A DNA stretch of 5,146 nt, taken from NCBI GenBank assembly GCA_025934545.1, contig JAICXV010000235.1, forward strand, positions 1 through 5,146, read 5' to 3'. This stretch comes from Verrucomicrobiia bacterium (GTDB lineage Bacteria; Verrucomicrobiota; Verrucomicrobiia; Limisphaerales; Palsa-1400). Below the pieces are notes generated by a model. It ran no database searches and was not told where the DNA came from. It saw only the letters and a list, made by a program, of their open reading frames with translations. Both the position numbers and the translations under genes were made by a program. Below, piece by piece: positions 1 through 5,146 of the stretch (its first letter is position 1; every line of letters starts with the position of its first letter).

Positions 1-759
1 CCGCTTGTGCTCCGCGACCGCCGTTTCCTTGAAAGAAGCGAAGAATTTGAAGTGCAGCACCGCGCCGCTCACATCCGCCAGGCGAATAGGCAGCGAGGAG
101 TGCGTTGAAAATATGTAATCGAACCCGTCATGCCATTTCACGAGCGGGACTTTTCGCATGCTTGGGCCCGCGCCCGATTCGCCTTGGCTCCAGAAAATGC
201 GCTGCCGCGGGCCGCCGAAGATCTGGATGTATGGAAAGTTTTCCGATCGCTGCAAGACATAATTGTCGATTTCGAAATACCGGCACGTATCCAGAAATGG
301 CGTGCCGCTTCGGTAAATCGTTTCGCTCAGACGCTTATCTGAGTACAGATCCAAAAAGATCGTGAAAACGCCCTGATAATCGTTTGCATCAAGATAGGCA
401 CAAAGGTCCTTGATCGATCCATATTCCGAACCGGGGAAGACAAACAGTTCATCCACGTCCACGGTAAGACACCAGCGGCCGCTGCCGTAGAATTGTGCCA
501 ATTCGGTTGTCCAGAGCCGGCCGGACTTGCTCGACACGTAAGATTGGTCGGTAGAAAAATAGCTGACGTCTTTCTGCGCTTTTAGAATTTCCGTTGTTCG
601 ATCGGTCGAGTTGTTATCGACGGCGAAGAAATGATCGACACCAAGCTCACGATAATAAGACAGAAAATAGGGAAGACGGTCTTCCTCGTTACGCACCGTA
701 AAAATTACGATGACCGCGTTCTGGCCTAGTGCCACCGGCTGTTTTACGAAGGCGGGCAT
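1..759 (-). CDS. Family 2 glycosyltransferase (Glyco_tranf_2_4 type), C-terminus cut by window edge
   Basis: This reading frame is open from ATG at 759 to the left edge (253 codons, no stop), so the C-terminus is missing. The N-terminal half is a GT-A nucleotide-sugar-binding fold. Residues 16-24 form the first strand, ending in TVRNEED. Residues 29-45 carry the LPYFLSYYRELGVDHFF signature of the Glyco_tranf_2_4 group. DNNSTDRT follows at 48-55, and the metal-binding DVDE motif is at 101-104. GGPRQRIF at 182-189 and the later KWHDGF and LHFKF stretches are also typical of that group. The expected role is transfer of a sugar from a nucleotide-sugar donor to a glycan on the cytoplasmic side of the membrane; donor and acceptor cannot be read from sequence. 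No transmembrane segment is visible. It lies 43 bp after the methyltransferase-like gene, as the last visible gene of the operon. No good ribosome-binding site precedes ATG 759; GTG at 768 in the same frame is an alternative start. Confidence 0.9.
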   Translation of the reverse strand, partial: MPAFVKQPVALGQNAVIVIFTVRNEEDRLPYFLSYYRELGVDHFFAVDNNSTDRTTEILKAQKDVSYFSTDQSYVSSKSGRLWTTELAQFYGSGRWCLTVDVDELFVFPGSEYGSIKDLCAYLDANDYQGVFTIFLDLYSDKRLSETIYRSGTPFLDTCRYFEIDNYVLQRSENFPYIQIFGGPRQRIFWSQGESGAGPSMRKVPLVKWHDGFDYIFSTHSSLPIRLADVSGAVLHFKFFASFKETAVAEHKR

Positions 760-802
760 TTTCAGCACTGATTTTAGAGAGACGATCCGGCAGCCATGCA
801 GA

Positions 803-1408
803 TCAAGATCCGAATTCTGCAAGCGCAGTCGGCGGCGCGACCTGAATGACCACGTCGGGCCGGCCATCTCCATTCAAGATAAAGGCATCAAGAGTCGAAC
901 CGCTCTTGCGCACGAACTTGTTGAGGGCCGGAACCATCTCGTTGACTTGGCGGTTTCGTTGCCAATACGCGTATCGGCGGACCAATATTTTTCCGCCTTC
1001 CTGCACTTTAGCGCCCAGGTGGTTCAGCACGTGCCGGGCAAATTTCAACTTCGTGGGCCCACCGTCGATGATGATGAGTGAAAAATTCTTTCCTTCGGCG
1101 CCCGCTTCGAAATCATCGAACGTCTTTCCGAGAAGCGTCAGGTTGTCGCCGGTCAGCTTGCGGTGCGCGGCCGGTCCGCTGGCGTAAAGTTTCGTCTGAA
1201 GTCCCAAACGCCGCAGCTCGGCAAGTATTTTTTCATCGCGCAGAAAGACGACCGCAATGTCGCCCAACGGAGGGTTCTCGAAGAAATACGCGCGTCGATC
1301 GGCATAGACACGGCACTTATCGAGCGCGTTGTCGGGCAATTCCGGGACTGCGGCGGCGCTGCCCAAAAGAGGGCCTGTCCCTTTCAGGCTGTCAACTGCC
1401 GTATTCAT
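803..1408 (-). CDS. Methyltransferase-fold protein with degenerate SAM-binding motif
   Basis: This 201-residue protein looks like a divergent class I SAM-methyltransferase fold. The clearest part is residues 109-117 (FSLIIIDGG), which match the motif IV strand, followed by a helix and a GAKVQEGGKILVRRY turn and strand at 132-146. This is the layout of Methyltransf_24-like proteins and of the neighbour at 1458-2009. Where the neighbour has the glycine-rich motif I (VAEIGTREG), this protein has IAVVFLRDE at 51-59, with no glycines. The acidic residue that normally binds the SAM ribose is also not evident: LYASG at 74-78 stands where LIDRN is expected. It may therefore have lost SAM binding and be non-catalytic, or it may use another ligand. 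In-frame TAG lies five codons upstream of ATG 1408, so the start is well bounded, but the nearest strong Shine-Dalgarno is about 30 bases away. Real gene: confident. Fold: moderate. Function: unknown. Confidence 0.8.
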   Translation of the reverse strand: MNTAVDSLKGTGPLLGSAAAVPELPDNALDKCRVYADRRAYFFENPPLGDIAVVFLRDEKILAELRRLGLQTKLYASGPAAHRKLTGDNLTLLGKTFDDFEAGAEGKNFSLIIIDGGPTKLKFARHVLNHLGAKVQEGGKILVRRYAYWQRNRQVNEMVPALNKFVRKSGSTLDAFILNGDGRPDVVIQVAPPTALAEFGS

Positions 1409-1445
1409 CGAAGCAATCCATGACTAGCAAAGAGTGATCTCCTTT
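1392..1445 (-). promoter_or_regulatory. Strong Shine-Dalgarno followed by a short overlapping reading frame
   Basis: AAAGGAG at 1445-1439 is one of the two best ribosome-binding sites in the window, yet it sits 30 bases before the ATG (1408) of the downstream gene, too far to serve it directly. At 8 bases spacing there is a TTG (1430), and at 17 bases an ATG (1421), both in one frame that ends at TGA 1394-1392, inside the start of the 803-1408 gene. It could be a 9-12-codon leader that delivers ribosomes to ATG 1408 by reinitiation, or chance. The motif and frame are directly visible; the role is inference. Confidence 0.3.
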
Positions 1446-1457
1446 CGCCCTTTGCCG

Positions 1458-2009
1458 TCATTGCCATTTGATCTTCTGCAAAGCAACGTCGTGGTAGCCC
1501 CCTTTCTGAAGGCCTAAGTATTTCATCTCCCATCCGCCGCCAATCAGTAACTCGTTGGCTGCACGGATGACGCCAAACTCCGTGCCGCGCCGCGTGAAAC
1601 GAATGTAATCATTGAAAATCAGGTAACCGCCCTCCTTCACTTTCGGCACCGACGCGAGCGTGTCACGCTTCACGTCGGCGTAATCTTGAACAGCGTCTAT
1701 ATAAATCCAATCGAAATAGCCATCGGCAAACTTCCGAATCCCCTGCGAGGAATCGACATTATGCAGGAAGACCTTTTTCGCCTTTATTTCATCCAAGAAC
1801 TTCTCGCGCTCGAACTTGCTCCAGTTTCTATCTATCAAATGGATTTCGCGCGGCTTGGCGACGTCGCAGATGGCGCGCGCAAAATGGCCTTCGCGCGTTC
1901 CAATTTCTGCCACGATAGCCTCGCGCGGGAGGTGCTCCAGCATGACGTGTCGATTGCGCAGTACACGGCAGGACGCGACCGCGGATTGAGGGGGAGCTGC
2001 GTATATCAT
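1458..2009 (-). CDS. Class I SAM-dependent methyltransferase
   Basis: This complete protein of 183 residues is about the size of a bare Rossmann-type methyltransferase domain. Motif I is VAEIGTREG at 33-41, the SAM-binding loop. The acidic end of strand 2 is LID at 58-60. D86 and the following serines fall where the adenine-contacting loop is expected. Motif IV is DWIYIDA at 100-106, with a Y110 typical of the Methyltransf_24 group. The post-motif EGGYLIFND is at 126-134. No signal peptide or membrane segment is visible, so it is cytoplasmic. It presumably transfers a methyl group from SAM to a sugar of the glycan, or to its carrier end, but the substrate cannot be read from sequence. ATG 2009 was preferred over the internal ATG 1943 because residues 15-27 align with the family's usual lead-in helix. 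It lies 47 bp after the exporter ATPase. No strong ribosome-binding site is seen. Confidence 0.88.
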   Translation of the reverse strand: MIYAAPPQSAVASCRVLRNRHVMLEHLPREAIVAEIGTREGHFARAICDVAKPREIHLIDRNWSKFEREKFLDEIKAKKVFLHNVDSSQGIRKFADGYFDWIYIDAVQDYADVKRDTLASVPKVKEGGYLIFNDYIRFTRRGTEFGVIRAANELLIGGGWEMKYLGLQKGGYHDVALQKIKWQ

Positions 2010-2056
2010 CGATAAAACAATAACCGGTCCGATGCGTACAGTTCAATATAGACGCC

Positions 2057-2851
2057 CTATTCGGGGTCCGCGGATTGCCGGGAGAGCAAACGACGATAAA
2101 CATCGCGAAGTTTGGCCGGTGGATGTGCCGCGGTTGCCAGGCCAGTCCCGCCTTTGGCGCGCTCAAGCGGAAAGGGCCTTTCCTCGCTGCGCAGCAAAAA
2201 ATATTCGATCGCTTTATTGACCTCGTCGAACATTTTGAGCTTTCCGTCCCAGATGACACCCCCTTGCGTACCGAACTGTCGGGCCAGCGAGACGTTACTG
2301 GTCGCTATAACGGCGCCCGCACTGTCACATCGGGCTTCAAAGAGGGTCAAGCACTTCTTGCGGAATAGGGCGTCGCCATATACGACCACCTCGTCACAAA
2401 GGTAGCAATCGAAAGGAAGCATATAACTGAGCGTGTAGGCAAATCGCCCGCGCGTCAGCGCGTCCAGGGAAGTCACCTCGACGTCTGCGAATTCCGCCAG
2501 TTCGGCAAATGCTATTACGTCACGCTCAAGCGCGCGTCTGTTAACGTTGTAGATGTCGGCGACGAAGTGAATGACCTGGCGCACCGTCTGCGTACCAACA
2601 CGTCCAAGCTTTCCAACAATAAATGAAACACTGCAATTGCGAACAATGCGTCCTCTCGACGGAGGCATCGATCCGGATAACAATCTCAAAAGTGTGGTCT
2701 TGCCTGAATGCGGCTTGCCAAGAATCACGGTGCGCGCACACGGATCGATTGATGCGTTCACGTCTCGAAAGACTGTCACTTCCGACGCCGACCGCCAGAT
2801 CGCCCTTCGGCCTTTGCCGAACTTGCGCTCGACGTTGCGCAACTCGATCAC
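2057..2851 (-). CDS. kpsT: Polysaccharide-export ABC transporter ATPase, KpsT-like, with atypical catalytic motifs
   Basis: This is the nucleotide-binding subunit of an ABC-2 capsule or O-antigen-type exporter. GTG at 2851 is the chosen start, giving 264 residues. It overlaps the permease stop as GTGA, GAGG lies six bases upstream, and the protein then begins MIELRNVERKFG as KpsT proteins do. The longer frame from ATG 2920 would add 23 unrelated residues inside the permease gene. Walker A is GKPHSGKT at 45-52. Walker B is CYLCDE at 149-154, and YGDALFRKKC at 158-167 matches the KpsT D-loop region. By eye alignment to E. coli KpsT as I recall it, the Q-loop Gln is V85, the signature SSGM is DALT (130-133), and the switch His is S185. 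Residues 222-264 are a C-terminal tail beyond the usual length of about 220. It should pair with the permease at the membrane. Whether it hydrolyses ATP normally is open. The symbol is given at family level. Confidence 0.87.
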   Translation of the reverse strand: MIELRNVERKFGKGRRAIWRSASEVTVFRDVNASIDPCARTVILGKPHSGKTTLLRLLSGSMPPSRGRIVRNCSVSFIVGKLGRVGTQTVRQVIHFVADIYNVNRRALERDVIAFAELAEFADVEVTSLDALTRGRFAYTLSYMLPFDCYLCDEVVVYGDALFRKKCLTLFEARCDSAGAVIATSNVSLARQFGTQGGVIWDGKLKMFDEVNKAIEYFLLRSEERPFPLERAKGGTGLATAAHPPAKLRDVYRRLLSRQSADPE

Positions 2852-2861
2852 AGAAGGCCTC
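2848..2861 (-). promoter_or_regulatory. GTGA stop/start overlap with ribosome-binding site, sets the ATPase start
   Basis: GAGG at 2861-2858 lies six bases before GTG 2851, and GTG shares three bases with the TGA (2850-2848) that ends the permease, or four counting GTGA. This is a standard arrangement for translational coupling and would keep permease and ATPase in balanced amounts. It also corrects the start: the in-frame ATG at 2920 would give a 73-base overlap with no family match. Confidence 0.75.
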
Positions 2862-3675
2862 GATTGCGTCTTGTGACTCGCTCCAACAATATTCCTAGGG
2901 CGATGAATGCTACGGCCCACATCACAAGGTAAGATTTGTCCAAGGTGACGGTGGGAAACGTCGGGTAAAATCCCAAACGGAACCAGGTAATGCCGTGACT
3001 GATTGGGTTAAGAGCCAGCACACCCCTGATCCCTGGCGGCATAAAATCAATAATGAAGAAGACTCCCGATATCACCATGAGCCCACGACTACAAACCGCC
3101 ATGACATGACCCCAAAAGCTAAGATAGGTCATCAACACGGCCGTCGTCAGTCCAAAGCCGGCCGCGAGGCCGACCAGCGCCAATGTCCCGCCAATTAGTT
3201 CTGACATGTTCGACGGTAGCGCCTGCGGAATTCCAAAAAAGAATATTCCAGTGAAAACTACTACCGTCACCAAAACCATAATGACGACTTCAGTCAGCAC
3301 TTGAGCAATAAATGCAAAAAGCGGCTTGATCCGCGGGAATCTTGTCGGATCGTCGAGTTCCATGTTGCGCGTTCTTGTTGAGATACGAACGAACCAGTAG
3401 AATGGAACAACTCCGCTCGCATGAAATAAGATTTGGGATGGGCCGAATACGGGTCTGCGACTGGTAAAGTAATAGATGGCCGATAGGACAATGATCAGGC
3501 CAATTGGTTCGAACACCACCAGGACAAGGCCGAAAGGATGACTCTTCACTCGGTTTTTCAACATCTGATTCGCCACGACAAAAATGATGGCGAACGATCT
3601 GATTATATCATTCAAGAATACAGTCGGGACGCCGGTCGGCCGAACGGTCCTGACCGGACGTGCGTTCGAGGTCAT
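2848..3675 (-). CDS. kpsM: Polysaccharide-export ABC-2 permease, KpsM-like
   Basis: This 275-residue inner-membrane permease is close to the usual KpsM length of about 260. It has a soluble Pro/Arg-containing N-terminus (1-20), an interfacial helix at about 24-40, and six probable membrane segments at about 49-70, 83-98, 119-147, 161-186, 197-212 and 249-264. Family marks are the EP pair at 56-57 at the start of TM1, the GVVPFYWF stretch at 88-95, the RIKPLFAFIAQVLTE segment at 115-129, and NPISHGITWFR at 223-233 before the last helix. Such permeases form a homodimer that, with two ATPase subunits, moves a lipid-linked or completed polysaccharide across the inner membrane. ATG 3675 is backed by AGGGGGG at 3687-3681 with five bases spacing. 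It is the first gene of the minus-strand operon, and the ATPase follows with a 4-base overlap. The glycan exported is not known. Confidence 0.92.
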   Translation of the reverse strand: MTSNARPVRTVRPTGVPTVFLNDIIRSFAIIFVVANQMLKNRVKSHPFGLVLVVFEPIGLIIVLSAIYYFTSRRPVFGPSQILFHASGVVPFYWFVRISTRTRNMELDDPTRFPRIKPLFAFIAQVLTEVVIMVLVTVVVFTGIFFFGIPQALPSNMSELIGGTLALVGLAAGFGLTTAVLMTYLSFWGHVMAVCSRGLMVISGVFFIIDFMPPGIRGVLALNPISHGITWFRLGFYPTFPTVTLDKSYLVMWAVAFIALGILLERVTRRNRGLL

Positions 3676-3680
3676 TCAGG

Positions 3681-3687
3681 CCCCCCT
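3681..3687 (-). promoter_or_regulatory. Ribosome-binding site of the permease gene
   Basis: AGGGGGG on the minus strand, five bases before ATG 3675, matches a strong Shine-Dalgarno and fixes the permease start. Confidence 0.7.
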
Positions 3688-3740
3688 CGCTCGAAGTAGG
3701 CTGCGGTGTCGACGCCCCACTCCCGTTATCGGCAATTGTC

Positions 3741-3754
3741 CGGTCATATTACCG
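3741..3754. promoter_or_regulatory. Candidate operator: 14-bp imperfect palindrome
   Basis: CGGTCATATTACCG has arms CGGT/ACCG around an ATAT core, and 12 of 14 bases match its reverse complement (positions 5 and 10 differ). It lies mid-way in the divergent spacer and overlaps the TAATAT that could be the -10 of the exporter operon, so a bound repressor could act on both directions. Palindromes this short also arise by chance. Confidence 0.3.
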
Positions 3755-3806
3755 CAGTAGGGAATCGCAGATCGCAAGCGAAGACCAGCCGACCAATTTT
3801 TCGGTC

Positions 3807-5146
3807 ATGAAAACCGTTGGGCGCACCGGACGTCGGCTCCTTGTCACCTGCGGCGGGATCGTCGTCTCGCTGTTCATTTGTTTGTGCCTCGGGCACGTCG
3901 AGCGACCTCAAGCCTTTGCTCGGCCTCAATATTACACCGTTCATGACCGAGCGCCAGTTGGTTTCATGATGCTCTCGGCCTACGGTCTCGAACCCTATAA
4001 CGACGACTACATCGATAACGCGCTGCTCGACCTTTCGCGTCAGCATATAGCCGGAATCGTATATGCGTCGCTTGGCAAGATATCGTCTACCTTGCAGGCA
4101 AAGGGCTATGGTTTCGATGAAAACGAATTGAACCGGAAGATTTTCGCGCGCGCGCGCCGGTTCGGAACTGCCATATGGCTACAGATCCGCGTCTACGATA
4201 ACCGCTTGTACATGCCAGGCGAGCATCAGGACCGCAACTTTACGGCGGAGGAAATACTGACGCGCCCGCAAGTGCAAACCGCGTTCCTCGCCTACGTAAG
4301 GCGCGATTTTGAAACCTACAACGCTTCATTTGCTGATCGATGTCGGGTTGTCGTGTTCGAAGAAGCAGGTATCTATCACAGTCCGCAAGGGGGTGGCTAT
4401 TTTTGGTCCTCTAGTCTCGACCGGACGAAACACAGTGCCGAACTGGATGAGATATTTGTGAACCGCCTGTCGCGTCTCTACCTTCTAATAGATAAAGCAA
4501 TAAAGAGAATTAATCCTGGATGCTCAGTCGGAATGCATCTTGGCCATTCCGTTTTCGAAAGTCGCAAGGATCTCGTAGGCGCGATTGACTTTTTGACTCG
4601 TAACGGAGCAAGGCCAAACTTTATTCTTTATGACCTATATTTGAAGGCGCAGCGCTCTTTGGCATCTTTCTCTCAGCACCTCACCGAGCGGATCGAATTT
4701 ATCCATCGCCAGCTTATGTTGCCCGCTTATTATCTCGCGCAGTTGCACACAATGAACGCTTTTCAGAATGGATTTGGACGAACGCCATCGCGAAGCGAGT
4801 TGGATAAAGTTGTCACTTTAAGTCACGAGCTGAAAGTCGATGGCTTCGGCTTCTACACTAAGAATGCCGTACCGACGGTAGCGAACGATAACACAGCGCT
4901 GGACCCTAATGTGATCGGGCAGGCGACCGTCTATGAATCATCTCGTGATCGATGGGACTTTGGCCTAGCAGAGATTTCGCACTACATGCACAGCGCAATG
5001 AGCAGGCGTTTCGATATCGTGCTGCAAACTAGTGACACCCCGACGGCCAAAATCGAGATATATAATTATAAGAACAAGAGATGGGATGTGCTTGGTCGTT
5101 TAATGGAAAGCAGCCGCGGGAAGGCGCCCAATACCATGATCTTTCG
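3807..5146 (+). CDS. Secreted protein of unrecognised family, possible TIM-barrel glycan-active enzyme, C-terminus cut by window edge
   Basis: The frame is open from ATG 3807 to the right edge (446 codons plus two bases), with no stop. The N-terminus has basic residues (K2, R6, R9, R10), a hydrophobic core at about 11-29 and an AFA-RP site near 36-40, so it is a likely Sec signal peptide; an uncleaved anchor is possible. From 51 on there is an alternation of hydrophobic strands and helices: GFMMLSAYG at 52-60, GIVYASLG at 83-90, AIWLQIRVYDN at 122-132, VVVFEEAGIY at 181-190, SVGMHLGHS at 240-248, FILYDLYL at 272-279, MLPAYYLAQ at 304-312 and GFGFYT at 346-351. This spacing fits a (beta/alpha)8 barrel. 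E185/E186 at the end of the fourth strand sit where retaining glycosidases of clan GH-A keep an acid/base Glu. Residues from about 402 on look beta-rich, perhaps a carbohydrate-binding domain. I cannot assign a glycoside hydrolase family. Its position suggests action on the exported glycan. No clear Shine-Dalgarno precedes the start. Confidence 0.8.
   Translation, partial: MKTVGRTGRRLLVTCGGIVVSLFICLCLGHVERPQAFARPQYYTVHDRAPVGFMMLSAYGLEPYNDDYIDNALLDLSRQHIAGIVYASLGKISSTLQAKGYGFDENELNRKIFARARRFGTAIWLQIRVYDNRLYMPGEHQDRNFTAEEILTRPQVQTAFLAYVRRDFETYNASFADRCRVVVFEEAGIYHSPQGGGYFWSSSLDRTKHSAELDEIFVNRLSRLYLLIDKAIKRINPGCSVGMHLGHSVFESRKDLVGAIDFLTRNGARPNFILYDLYLKAQRSLASFSQHLTERIEFIHRQLMLPAYYLAQLHTMNAFQNGFGRTPSRSELDKVVTLSHELKVDGFGFYTKNAVPTVANDNTALDPNVIGQATVYESSRDRWDFGLAEISHYMHSAMSRRFDIVLQTSDTPTAKIEIYNYKNKRWDVLGRLMESSRGKAPNTMIF

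Larger units (their letters stand above)
3676..3806. promoter_or_regulatory. Divergent intergenic region between exporter operon and secreted-protein gene
   Basis: These 131 bp are the only sizeable gap in the window and must hold the promoter of the plus-strand gene and probably that of the minus-strand operon. On the minus strand TAATAT (3751-3746) resembles a -10 box, but I see no good -35 at 16-18 bases; TTGCGA lies about 20 bases away. On the plus strand nothing matches a sigma-70 promoter well. The AGGGGGG at 3687-3681 is the permease ribosome-binding site. No terminator-like hairpin was found. Confidence 0.55.

Noticed and set aside
105..365. Plus-strand open frames opposite the glycosyltransferase
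   Set aside because: The minus strand here encodes a continuous protein with family motifs through to the edge, so these are shadows.
710..1437. Several plus-strand open frames of 86-123 codons
   Set aside because: They are antisense to the methyltransferase-like and glycosyltransferase genes, their products are low in recognisable structure, and they overlap one another.
1828..2259. Minus-strand open frame of 143 codons across the ATPase/methyltransferase junction
   Set aside because: It is an alternative frame within two genes with clear motifs; its product is rich in Arg, Cys and Pro and matches nothing.
2852..2920. ATPase start at ATG 2920
   Set aside because: It would add 23 residues encoded inside the permease gene with no match to the family, whereas GTG 2851 has a spaced GAGG and gives the typical N-terminus.
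3791..3806. GACC/GGTC arms with an A/T-rich centre just before the secreted-protein ATG
   Set aside because: The arms are only four bases and the centre is not symmetrical, so it is weaker than the palindrome at 3741-3754.
3744..4046. Minus-strand open frame of 100 codons opposite the secreted-protein gene
   Set aside because: It lies antisense to the signal-peptide region and first strands of a well-supported gene, has no recognisable motif and no ribosome-binding site.
4145..4157. Alternating CG run of 13 bases, possible Z-DNA or slippage site
   Set aside because: It encodes an ordinary IFARAR stretch in frame, and such runs are common in GC-rich coding sequence.

Overview
The window looks like part of a surface-polysaccharide synthesis and export locus from a Gram-negative bacterium, most likely an alphaproteobacterium of the Rhizobiales type. 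The basis is the moderately GC-rich coding sequence, the KpsM/KpsT-type exporter and the style of the glycosyltransferase and methyltransferases. The taxon is an inference; no rRNA or housekeeping marker is present.

Layout: five genes lie head to tail on the minus strand and are read from about 3675 down to position 1. In order of transcription they are: an ABC-2 polysaccharide-export permease (3675-2848), its ATPase (2851-2057, joined by a GTGA stop/start overlap), a class I SAM-dependent methyltransferase (2009-1458), a second protein with a methyltransferase-like fold whose SAM-binding motif is degenerate (1408-803), and a family 2 glycosyltransferase of the Glyco_tranf_2_4 type (759-1, running off the left edge). 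All gaps are under 50 bp, so this is probably one operon. A 131-bp divergent intergenic region (3676-3806) separates it from a plus-strand gene (3807 to the right edge). That gene encodes a protein with an N-terminal export signal, a probable TIM-barrel-like body and the start of a beta-rich C-terminal part.

Working model: the glycosyltransferase and methyltransferase(s) build or decorate a glycan, the permease/ATPase pair moves it across the inner membrane, and the divergent secreted protein may bind, trim or hydrolyse it outside the cytoplasm. The points most worth a second look are: the exporter ATPase keeps Walker A and B but appears to lack the usual Q-loop Gln, signature Ser/Gly and switch His; the second methyltransferase-like protein has lost the Gly-rich SAM loop next to an intact copy of the same fold; and the secreted protein belongs to no family I can name. 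No tRNA, rRNA, CRISPR array, insertion sequence or convincing terminator was seen.
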